Source: Planctomycetota bacterium (GTDB lineage Bacteria > Planctomycetota > Phycisphaerae > WQYP01). Taken from it: 7,449 nucleotides of DNA. The notes beneath the pieces are model-generated. The model was not told the origin of the DNA, ran no database searches, and worked only from the letters and a program-made list of their open reading frames with translations. This document shows, piece after piece, positions 1 through 5,049 of the stretch. A program made the translations under genes and the position numbers. Positions within the stretch are counted from its first letter, which is position 1. Every line of letters begins with the position of its first letter. Where the stretch lies: NCBI GenBank assembly GCA_021785155.1, contig JAJYGE010000572.1:1-7449 (forward strand), given 5' to 3'.

Positions 1-797
1 CTGGGCGCGGCAGATATAGCCGCACTATTGATGTAAAAATTGCTTCCATCACCACTGCCTGCGTTGTCATTGACGGCTTGGAAACCAATTATTGGTCCGT
101 TGATTGTTCCAGTTATTGTTTTCGCGGAAATAGCCGTATCAATCGGTGTAATGGTAAATGAATAGGTCGATAACGAGGTCAGGGTGAAGACGGTATCAAG
201 CCCAAAATATGTAAAACCTATTCCTGTATCTGCAGCAGTGGATGTATAATCGGTATAGAAATAATCTGATAGCCCTCCGACGAAACCAAATTGAAACAGT
301 GTGGAACCGGAGGAATCAAGCAGACTCAAAGTATCTGATGATCCCGATTGAATATTTCCGTTATCAAATGCCAATGAAAAACTTTGGCCCACACCCAGGT
401 CGCCACCGGTAAAATCCCGCGTTGCGGTCGCTAAACTGCTAGAATTTGCATACATCCCCCAGGCACTGCCACTACTATTATCCGGAGTGTTGATATCGGC
501 GGCGTCTCCGGTCGGCAACAGATTGCTATTATCATTAACGGTGGATGAACCAATAAAGAAACCTGCGCTCGAGCCGGTTGTGGTCAGGCTCCATGCTCCG
601 AACCCGGTTCCGCCATTGGAACCGTTGCTCCATACACTGCTATAAGTGGAATTCCCCGCGTTATCCGACGCCACCAGCGCGGCTCGCGTGGTTTGGCCGA
701 TACCGGCGATGGCCACCGCGGCCAACGCAGATAACGCCAGGAGTTTGGACACTCCCAATTTTTTCCCGTGGACTTGTTGTAACATACCCATAACCAT
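1..797 (-). CDS. Exported Gly/Ser/Asn-rich beta protein, partial (PEP-CTERM-type candidate)
   Basis: An uninterrupted minus-strand frame runs from a start near 797 to the window edge, giving 265 complete codons; the C-terminus lies outside. The N-terminus is a clear signal peptide: basic segment (HGKK), then hydrophobic LLALSALAAVAIAG, then a likely cleavage after TTRA. The mature part is rich in Gly, Ser, Asn, Asp and Thr and alternates short hydrophobic strands with polar turns, for example GFGAWSLTTTGSSAGFFIG and DTVFTLTSLSTYSFTI, as in a beta-sandwich surface domain. It has no Cys, and I see no catalytic motif. The pattern resembles exported proteins of Verrucomicrobia and Planctomycetes that end in a PEP-CTERM anchor, but that tail is not visible here. 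Start choice: in-frame ATGs lie at 806, 797, 791 and 785. GGGAG around 799-803 gives the best spacing to the ATG at 791, so 797 is a compromise. Confidence 0.8.
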   Translation of the reverse strand, partial: MVMGMLQQVHGKKLGVSKLLALSALAAVAIAGIGQTTRAALVASDNAGNSTYSSVWSNGSNGGTGFGAWSLTTTGSSAGFFIGSSTVNDNSNLLPTGDAADINTPDNSSGSAWGMYANSSSLATATRDFTGGDLGVGQSFSLAFDNGNIQSGSSDTLSLLDSSGSTLFQFGFVGGLSDYFYTDYTSTAADTGIGFTYFGLDTVFTLTSLSTYSFTITPIDTAISAKTITGTINGPIIGFQAVNDNAGSGDGSNFYINSAAISAAP

Positions 798-821
798 GTC
801 TCCCATAAAAGGAACCAAACA

Positions 822-840
822 GAGCGGTAGACACCCGCTC
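822..840 (-). promoter_or_regulatory. Stem-loop in the 5' leader of the exported-protein gene
   Basis: GAGCGG (822-827) and CCGCTC (835-840) form a perfect 6-bp stem with a 7-base loop. It lies about 25 bases upstream of the minus-strand start and is flanked by an A run on the plus strand. On the minus strand the T run comes before the stem, so it does not look like a terminator for leftward transcription. Read on the plus strand it is followed by A, not T. The role is unknown; a leader structure affecting mRNA stability or translation is possible. Confidence 0.35.
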
Positions 841-856
841 AAAAAATACAAAATCA

Positions 857-870
857 GTGAACCGGTTTAC
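857..870. promoter_or_regulatory. Imperfect palindrome with AACCGGTT core, possible operator
   Basis: GTGAACCGGTTTAC is a 14-base dyad with a perfect 8-bp core and one mismatched pair. It sits in the short gap between the exported-protein gene and the transposase, 60-73 bases upstream of the former's start. It could be an operator for that gene. It could also be a subterminal feature of the insertion sequence, because it weakly resembles the palindrome at 1986-1999 near the other end. Confidence 0.3.
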
Positions 871-907
871 CATTTCCTCATAAAAAAAAGCTAAAAGATG
901 TTATACT

Positions 908-1477
908 TTACGCGGTCAGTATCTGCACCTTATCGAACATCTGAAAATTAAGCGTAAGTGTACGGCATAATGCCGTCTTATGTCGTGTATTGATCGCATT
1001 GAGGCTCTCAAGTATGGCCGCTTGGAATTCCTGATGGGTAGGATAATAACGGCCATTGAGGCAGTCCTTTTTGATGAACTTCCAGAGCCGTTCGATCAAG
1101 TTGAGATTGGGTGAATAGGGCGGGAGAAACAACAGGGTAATTCCACGTTGGGCGGCATGAGCCAACACTTTCTTGCAACGCTGGTAACGAGCGTTGTCGA
1201 GCACGATCGTAAGAGGCTCCGTGGGATGCAGTTCCCGCAGCTTGTCGAACAAATCACAGACACTCTGGGCATTGATATAGGCCTGGTTGATGACGCTGAC
1301 GAACTGGTGGCTGATAGCATTGATCGCCCCCAGGACATTGAGCCGTTGGCGTCCGGAAGGCGTCTTAATAAAGGTGCGGCAGAAACACCAGACCATCGTG
1401 AGAAAAGCTCCGTAGACGAAGTGTGCCGCATCCACAAAATAAACTTGGCGTTGGCTGGCCTGCGCCTGATTCAACAC
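908..1477 (-). CDS. IS630 transposase, C-terminal DDE catalytic part (second frame)
   Basis: This frame encodes the RNase H-like catalytic domain that cuts and joins DNA ends during IS630 transposition. Numbering from a GTG at 1477 (189 residues), the first Asp is D16 in FVDAAHF, the second D94 in IVLDNARYQ, and the Glu E129 in PNLNLIERLW. The second Asp and the Glu have 34 residues between them, the D34E spacing typical of this family. The signature LPPYSPNLNLIERLWKF is intact. The frame is open upstream of the GTG to the A run at 1491-1497 (residues NELDP before the GTG), and no good ribosome site precedes 1477. It is therefore probably made only as a fusion with the upstream HTH frame by -1 frameshifting, giving a 347-residue protein with the triad at about D174, D252 and E287. 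Catalytic residues appear intact, so the element could be active. Confidence 0.9.
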   Translation of the reverse strand: MLNQAQASQRQVYFVDAAHFVYGAFLTMVWCFCRTFIKTPSGRQRLNVLGAINAISHQFVSVINQAYINAQSVCDLFDKLRELHPTEPLTIVLDNARYQRCKKVLAHAAQRGITLLFLPPYSPNLNLIERLWKFIKKDCLNGRYYPTHQEFQAAILESLNAINTRHKTALCRTLTLNFQMFDKVQILTA

Positions 1478-1950
1478 TGGGTCCAGTTCGTTTTTTTAAA
1501 AAGGGCCTGCTGCTGCGGATTGGCCTTTCCGGGGATGGGCGCCAGACGACGCGGTGCCATACCCAACTGGTGCAGGAACGTTCGTACTTGTGTGGCTTGC
1601 CGCCGTACGCCGGTCAACTGTGCAATCCGATCCGCCGCCTGGGCCACGTTCGCCGGAGGATGGGCGGTAAATTCAGCCTTGAGGCGCTCGGCGTAAGGGT
1701 CCAACGCCGAGGGCGGCCCTTCACGGGCATCAGCGACCAGTGCGGCTATACCGCCGAATTCAAAAGCCGCCACGGCCTTGCGTAACGTATTGAGACTGAC
1801 TTTCGCTAACAACGCCGCCTCCCGTTGCGTCCGCCCAAGCCCTCGAAAGTAGACCGCGTTTACACGGCGATTGATAGCATCGGTCTTTTGACAAAACCGT
1901 GCTTCGTCCAGAGCCTTCAGCTGTAAATCAGTAAAATGTTTCTGCCTCAT
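1471..1950 (-). CDS. IS630 transposase, N-terminal helix-turn-helix part (first frame)
   Basis: A 159-residue product carries the DNA-binding half of an IS630 transposase. A helix-turn-helix lies at about residues 38-60 (GRTQREAALLAKVSLNTLRK), followed by a second winged-helix-like segment at about 80-140 (ANVAQAADRIAQLTGVRR). Start choice: the frame is open to 1995, but the ATG at 1950 has GGAGG about seven bases upstream, and its product MRQKHFTDLQLKALDEA begins where such transposases begin. The frame ends soon after a run of seven A with the non-family tail TNWTQC. Slipping back one base in the run continues instead as FKKNELDPV into the catalytic frame. Alone this product would bind the IS ends without catalysing transposition, and so might act as a repressor. 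Confidence 0.85.
   Translation of the reverse strand: MRQKHFTDLQLKALDEARFCQKTDAINRRVNAVYFRGLGRTQREAALLAKVSLNTLRKAVAAFEFGGIAALVADAREGPPSALDPYAERLKAEFTAHPPANVAQAADRIAQLTGVRRQATQVRTFLHQLGMAPRRLAPIPGKANPQQQALFKKTNWTQC
1491..1502 (-). promoter_or_regulatory. Candidate -1 frameshift site (T5A7)
   Basis: On the minus strand the sequence is TTTTTAAAAAAACG. The first frame reads TTT AAA AAA ACG. The -1 frame has a TAA just before the A run, so slippage must happen inside the seven A. It then reads AAC GAA CTG into the catalytic domain. The phase does not fit the classical X XXY YYZ heptamer, so single-tRNA slippage at the second AAA or transcriptional slippage is more likely. A small dyad ACTGG-AC-CCAGT starts three bases after the run. 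Confidence 0.65.
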
Positions 1951-1985
1951 TGGAAACCTCCATGCACAAGGCGACGACACCTCCG

Positions 1986-1999
1986 GGTAATCCATTACC
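1986..1999. repeat. Subterminal palindrome at the IS right end
   Basis: GGTAAT and ATTACC form a perfect 6-bp inverted repeat around a CC centre. It lies between the transposase start and the right end of the element, where it could be a transposase-binding or transposase-promoter element. Function is inferred only from position. Confidence 0.4.
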
Positions 2000-2015
2000 T
2001 AGAACAACTTTCTTT

Positions 2016-2669
2016 ATCGGCTTATTCAGGCCTCACGCTGCAGAAGATTCAGTTTTTTACCGGCGACAGTATAAATCCGGATTGGATGACGGAGGGCGAA
2101 TCGTGGGGGCGAAGGGCAAACGTCCGATGCTCCGCAATATCAGCCGCGAAATGGTGGAATATTTCAGGTCAACCATTAAGATCGTAGATTTGATTGGTGT
2201 AATGGATATGGCGGTCATTGCCCAGGCCGCCAGTGCGTGCGTAGCTCGCAATCCAGGTCCCGCGCCACCGTGGACATCGCCTCAAGAAGTTCCCATGATC
2301 CAGGGCTGCATCCCCGAAAAAATGGTATCCGATCCGGCTGGCTATTTTGTAGTTTATGTGGATCGCTCCAAACGCAAGCTCTCTCTTGAACACTACCATA
2401 ATAGCGGGGTACTTGACGTTATAATAGAGGGTGCCACGGCATCTGAAATGTATATGCCCGCCATTGAGCGGCAGTTGCTTTCCCGGCTTGACCATGCCGC
2501 ATATCTGGGCCGGGAGTTGGCTCGGGCGGAGCGTTCTCTGGATACAGGTGAACCGTACATTCAGGACGCGGCACCGGAGAAACAAACCCCTATACCACAC
2601 GGTAATGAACCTAAAGCCGAAACGTCAGCCTGCGGCTGTAACTCCAATTGTAAAGAAAGGAAACTATGA
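2016..2669 (+). pseudogene. 5'-truncated MtrA-like / DUF4346 gene
   Basis: The frame is open through the IS end (possible TTG at 1950), but family-like sequence starts only near 2016. The first recognisable part, GLDDGGRIVGAKGKRPMLRN then FRSTIKIVDLIGVMDM and CVARNPGP, matches what I recall of the C-terminal half of the MtrA corrinoid domain of tetrahydromethanopterin S-methyltransferase. A DUF4346-like domain follows: MVSDPAGYFVVYVDRS, LSLEHYHNSGVLDVIIEG and SRLDHAAYLGRELARAERSL. The C-terminus is Cys-rich (ACGCNSNC). The N-terminal corrinoid-binding half with its cobalt-ligand His is missing, cut at the IS border. A DUF4346-containing remnant could still be made, for instance from the GTG at 2103 with GGAGG upstream. 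The stop overlaps the next start as ATGA, so this was the first or an internal gene of an operon. The product does not resemble membrane-bound archaeal MtrA at its C-terminus, so a different bacterial methyl-transfer role is likely. Confidence 0.7.
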
Positions 2670-3055
2670 AGAGGATCATCATGACTTTTGGATTTATCAT
2701 CGCGGCGGCCGCACTGCCGCCGGCGGCCTTCGCCCGGCCGAAATCGCCTCCAACGACAGCGCCGCGTTCTCCCACGGTCCGGGCTGTGGCCACACATCCG
2801 GCGGCCTACCTGGGACACCTGATACTCTCGGGCGTGGTTGGATTGGTCACACCGGGCAAGGGATTTATCCTGGTGGATACGCGGGAGTATCGGCAGGAAG
2901 GATTCGTATGCCTGACGACAGACGAGCCGACAAAAATTCCGATCGAGTGGATGGGCACCGCACCTCGGGTAAAAGAAACTGTTCGCGTCGCCGGAAAACT
3001 GGTGAAAAACAAAAAAGGTTATGCCTTTATCGCCGGAAAGGTAAGCGAACAATGA
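2666..3055 (+). CDS. Small exported protein, possible OB-fold
   Basis: A 129-residue protein with a signal peptide (KR, then hydrophobic IIMTFGFIIAAAALPPAAFA, cleavage likely before RPK) and a Pro/Thr/Ser-rich linker. The compact domain at about 38-127 alternates strands: HLILSGVVGLVTPGKGFILV, then FVCLTTDEPTKIPIEW, then ETVRVAGKLVKNKKGYAFIA. The order 'V.G.V....GF.LVD...' then 'V.V.G.L.....GY.F.A' is what small five-stranded OB-fold domains show, but I cannot name the family. There is one Cys in the mature part. It overlaps the preceding stop by ATGA and its own stop overlaps the next start the same way, which indicates translational coupling. AAAGAAAGG supplies the ribosome site. A periplasmic ligand- or metal-binding partner of the next membrane protein is a guess from position. 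Confidence 0.75.
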   Translation: MKRIIMTFGFIIAAAALPPAAFARPKSPPTTAPRSPTVRAVATHPAAYLGHLILSGVVGLVTPGKGFILVDTREYRQEGFVCLTTDEPTKIPIEWMGTAPRVKETVRVAGKLVKNKKGYAFIAGKVSEQ

Positions 3056-3639
3056 CGATGCCCGCGTCGGACATCAAGATGGTGCCGCGATGGTCGCCTT
3101 GGTTTCCGCCGACAATCTTTGTACTGGTGTTTCTCCTGCACGCGCTCTACATTCGCCATGAAAGCAGGTTGCCGGCTCCGGGATGGGCAAATGCCGGCAT
3201 TGTCGAGAATGGTTGGATGGGCTTTCGTCCTTACGTAGAGGCGGGTGACTACTTCACCGGGTTTTCCTATGCGCTGGCCGCAGCCTTTGGAGTCTGGGCT
3301 GTGGCTCAATTTCTCCGCCGGCGACAGGCGGCGGCGGCGGCCGGAGCAATCGGAAGCGTTTCTCTGGTGGCGTTGCTGATGACGGGCGGTTGTTTTCTCA
3401 TCGGATGCTGTGGATCGCCGATGCTGGCCGTTTATTTGAGTATTTTCGGAGCCAGGGCGTTGGGCGCGGGGAAACCATTGATGGCCTTGGTCACGCTGTT
3501 GTCGACCGGGTGCGGTTACTACTATTTATCGCCGCGTTTTAGAAAAAGCCGCTCCCATTCAAGTTCAGCAGCGTGTTGCTCCAGTTCAAATTCCTGTTCC
3601 TGCAGCGCCGGTTCCACCGATGACGGTCCGCCGTATTGA
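3052..3639 (+). CDS. Cys-rich four-helix membrane protein of unknown function
   Basis: 195 residues, starting at the ATG that overlaps the previous stop; the frame is open far upstream, but that part is a shadow of the two preceding genes. Predicted membrane segments: about 20-35 (TIFVLVFLLHALYI), 67-88 (YFTGFSYALAAAFGVWAVAQ), 99-121 (SVSLVALLMTGGCFLIGCCG) and 123-159 (two shorter spans or one long one). The third span and its exit carry GGCFLIGCCGSP (C114, C119, C120), with C154 in the last span. The hydrophilic tail after PRFRKSRSHSS ends in CCSSSNSCSCS (C175, C176, C182, C184), giving eight Cys in all. Such a pattern suits binding or passage of soft metal ions or thiol exchange. It is only loosely reminiscent of MerT or CcdA-type proteins, and I do not recognise the family. 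Neighbouring thioredoxin and DsbD genes support a redox or metal context. Confidence 0.8.
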   Translation: MTMPASDIKMVPRWSPWFPPTIFVLVFLLHALYIRHESRLPAPGWANAGIVENGWMGFRPYVEAGDYFTGFSYALAAAFGVWAVAQFLRRRQAAAAAGAIGSVSLVALLMTGGCFLIGCCGSPMLAVYLSIFGARALGAGKPLMALVTLLSTGCGYYYLSPRFRKSRSHSSSAACCSSSNSCSCSAGSTDDGPPY

Positions 3640-4033
3640 TGCCGTCGTTTGTTCGGAAAGTATCATTATGATTCTGAACTCAAGGGACGCCTTGTTATGA
3701 GAATTCCGCCGGCCTGGAGGTTTTTGGCAAGAGTATCTTTAATTCTGCCACGTCCGGGGTGTGTGCGGATACTGATCGGTGTATGGGGCATGATATTTCG
3801 TGAATTATTCTTCGATAGTATATAAAAATGTGCCCAAACACCGCATGGTTATCCACGCCTTGCCGCACGGCATTGCAAGTGGCGAACCGGCACACCCGAA
3901 TCGGATGTTAACCGTTCATGGGCAAAAAGTGCGAAAAAACAAAGGAATAATGGGGAGCGTGAAACTTATAAGAGGTAATAACCACGAACAACAATATCGG
4001 CAATGTGAACAAGGCATTTTCCCGGTGATTTCG

Positions 4034-4054
4034 CCATCCAGGTCCCCTGGATGG
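4034..4054 (+). repeat. Perfect 9-bp hairpin upstream of the thioredoxin gene
   Basis: CCATCCAGG (4034-4042) and CCTGGATGG (4046-4054) pair perfectly around a TCC loop. The next bases, TTAAAGCGG, contain no T run, so it is not a standard intrinsic terminator. It may be a protein-binding site, an RNA leader structure, or a terminator of another kind for the operon ending at 3639. Confidence 0.5.
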
Positions 4055-4091
4055 TTAAAGCGGATATTTGTTTCGCACTTTGCCTTGGCGA

Positions 4092-4121
4092 ATACGTATA
4101 CTAATGCGTACATGATGTACG
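4092..4121. promoter_or_regulatory. Paired palindromes, candidate operator of the thioredoxin gene
   Basis: ATACGTAT (4092-4099) is a perfect 8-bp palindrome. CGTACAT-G-ATGTACG (4107-4121) is a perfect 15-base one. They are centred about 18 bases apart and share the TACG/CGTA core. A weak -10-like TATAAC lies at 4140-4145, which would place the second palindrome over the -35 region about 60-70 bases before the start codon. No good -35 is visible, so an activator-dependent promoter is plausible but unproven. Confidence 0.4.
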
Positions 4122-4177
4122 AATTCAACGGAAGATCAATATAACTTCATCATACGGCGTTATGAAAGGAATGTGGT

Positions 4178-4861
4178 ATGCTTAATGGGATGAAAAATGT
4201 TTCTAAATCAGGTGCGTCCAGAATAACCGCCGCCGTAGCCATATCAGCAGCCCTGGCGATGGCCATGGAACAAGGCTTCACATCCGTCCGGGCCGATACC
4301 CCGCATCACGCTTCTACAACCGCAATGACGAAACACGCCACGTGCAGTGTTGCCGGGAAAGCGGGCGGAGCCGGTGCCATGCGGGGTAACTCCGTAGTCG
4401 TGCGCGGAACATTGATCAATGGGAAGAAATTGGATACAGCCAAATGGCACGGTAAGGTGGTGCTCGTGGATTTCTGGGCTACCTGGTGTCCGTGGTGCCG
4501 TGCGGAAATGCCGACTATTGAGAAACTATACCGCAGGTACCACCGTCAGGGCCTTGAGATTGTTGGTGTGCCGCTAAGTGACACCGCCACGGCCGTGCGG
4601 TCTTATCTCAAAGCCCATCCAAATGTGGCATGGCCGGAGGTTTTTGATAAAGGTGCCGGCAATGCGACGCTGGCGCAAAAACTGGGGGTCAGCGCGTTTC
4701 CGGCGCAATGTGTCATCGACCGCCGGGGCGTATGGCAGTACACCGTCGTCGGCGCCGCACAGAATCAACTTGGCGGAGACATGCAAAGGTTAACCGTCGA
4801 AGTACGGAAGATGATTCGTAACCGTTCAAGGGCCAATAAACACGAAAATACAAAGAAATAA
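4178..4861 (+). CDS. Exported TlpA/ResA-like thioredoxin (CPWC)
   Basis: A 227-residue protein with a signal peptide (GASRITAAVAISAALAMAM, cleavage probably after SVRA at about 39), a Cys-containing low-complexity linker (C56), and a thioredoxin fold at about 75-212. The active site is FWATWCPWC (C104, C107) and the expected cis-Pro loop is SAFPAQCVID (P175). The wording 'LINGKKLDTAKWHGKVVLVDFWATWC' order, with the LING motif at about 79-82, is that of the TlpA/ResA/CcmG group, which reduces extracytoplasmic disulfides, often for cytochrome c maturation or metallochaperones. C178 three residues after the cis-Pro is unusual. The C-terminus is basic (RNRSRANKHENTKK). Start: ATG 4178 has AAAGGA seven bases upstream; the ATG at 4190 would also leave a good signal peptide. 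DsbD follows 188 bases downstream and is the likely electron donor. No haem-related gene is nearby, so a cytochrome role is not shown. Confidence 0.9.
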   Translation: MLNGMKNVSKSGASRITAAVAISAALAMAMEQGFTSVRADTPHHASTTAMTKHATCSVAGKAGGAGAMRGNSVVVRGTLINGKKLDTAKWHGKVVLVDFWATWCPWCRAEMPTIEKLYRRYHRQGLEIVGVPLSDTATAVRSYLKAHPNVAWPEVFDKGAGNATLAQKLGVSAFPAQCVIDRRGVWQYTVVGAAQNQLGGDMQRLTVEVRKMIRNRSRANKHENTKK

Positions 4862-4919
4862 TTATGCAATCAGGAGTGCATGAGGCGTAAAATCACGAAA
4901 AACAGAACCTACGCAGTGA

Positions 4920-4952
4920 AAAGTGGCGTTTTCATGCTGATTTTGCCACTTT
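4920..4952 (+). promoter_or_regulatory. Stem-loop between the thioredoxin gene and dsbD
   Basis: AAAGTGGC (4920-4927) and GCCACTTT (4945-4952) form a perfect 8-bp stem with a 17-base, T-rich loop. An alternative small stem, GAAAA (4918-4922) with TTTTC (4929-4933), would exclude it. No T run follows, so termination would be inefficient if it occurs. The right arm abuts the candidate -35 of the dsbD promoter. Confidence 0.4.
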
Positions 4953-4993
4953 GACTCGTGTATGGTTACGATGATTAAATCGGCCACAGTGGC
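4951..4993 (+). promoter_or_regulatory. Candidate dsbD promoter with overlapping palindrome
   Basis: TTGACT (4951-4956) is a 5/6 match to the sigma-70 -35. TTAAAT (4975-4980) is a 4/6 match to the -10, with an 18-base spacer. The perfect palindrome GCCAC-A-GTGGC (4983-4993) lies just after the -10, where a repressor site over the transcription start would be. The transcript would have a leader of about 65 bases. Confidence 0.4.
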
Positions 4994-5049
4994 GCTTGAC
5001 TATTTAGCGACGCGTGAACTGCAGGTAGTGTCAGAAGGCAATGTAGGGT

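Larger units (their letters stand above)
894..2015 (-). mobile_element. IS630-family insertion sequence
   Basis: The element is about 1.1 kb, the usual IS630 size, and holds a single transposase split over two frames on the minus strand. Ends are approximate. Reading inward, the left end from 894 (AAAGATGTTATACTTTA) and the right end from 2011 on the minus strand (AAAGTTGTTCTAGGTAA) agree at 12 of 17 positions. IS630 elements insert at TA, and TA occurs at 892-893 and 2015-2016, but the exact ends are not settled: another alignment puts them near 899 and 1998, and the left end could lie as far out as about 845. A subterminal palindrome GGTAAT-CC-ATTACC occurs at 1986-1999. The sequences on the two sides are unrelated: a leader region on the left, the interior of a coding region on the right. 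Confidence 0.75.
3640..4177. other. 538-base intergenic region without a convincing gene
   Basis: No frame here looks coding. The longest plus-strand frame (3800-4144) has a poor ribosome site, no hydrophobic or domain pattern, and codon use unlike its neighbours. The region is less GC-rich than the flanking genes. It holds a nested inverted repeat around 3860 (CTTGC and GCAAG around TGCCG-CA-CGGCA), a strong hairpin at 4034-4054, and two palindromes at 4092-4121 close to the next gene. It probably contains the 3' end of the upstream operon and the promoter of the thioredoxin gene. Confidence 0.6.

Noticed and set aside
1148..1696. Plus-strand frame of 182 codons opposite the transposase
   Set aside because: It is the antisense shadow of the IS630 transposase, whose frames carry the intact DDE motifs and HTH.
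2048..2075. Possible promoter (TTCAGT ... TATAAA) inside the truncated MtrA-like gene
   Set aside because: The -35 matches only 3 of 6 bases and the site is within coding sequence; too weak to annotate.
2431..3051. In-frame upstream extension of the Cys-rich membrane protein
   Set aside because: The extension overlaps two genes in other frames and reads as basic low-complexity sequence; the ATG at 3052 coupled to the previous stop is the better start.
3797..3826. TATATAAA sequence resembling a -10 box in the 538-base gap
   Set aside because: No acceptable -35 and no gene starts close downstream.
3695..3895. Minus-strand frame of 66 codons in the same gap
   Set aside because: No recognisable features and no upstream ribosome site.
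3800..4144. Plus-strand frame of 114 codons between the membrane protein and thioredoxin genes
   Set aside because: No ribosome site, no domain or signal pattern, atypical composition, and it spans the hairpin and palindromes at 4034-4121; likely chance.
3640..4177. Known riboswitch or small RNA in the long gap
   Set aside because: I checked for recognisable cobalamin, TPP or SAM riboswitch core motifs and saw none; the hairpins present are isolated.
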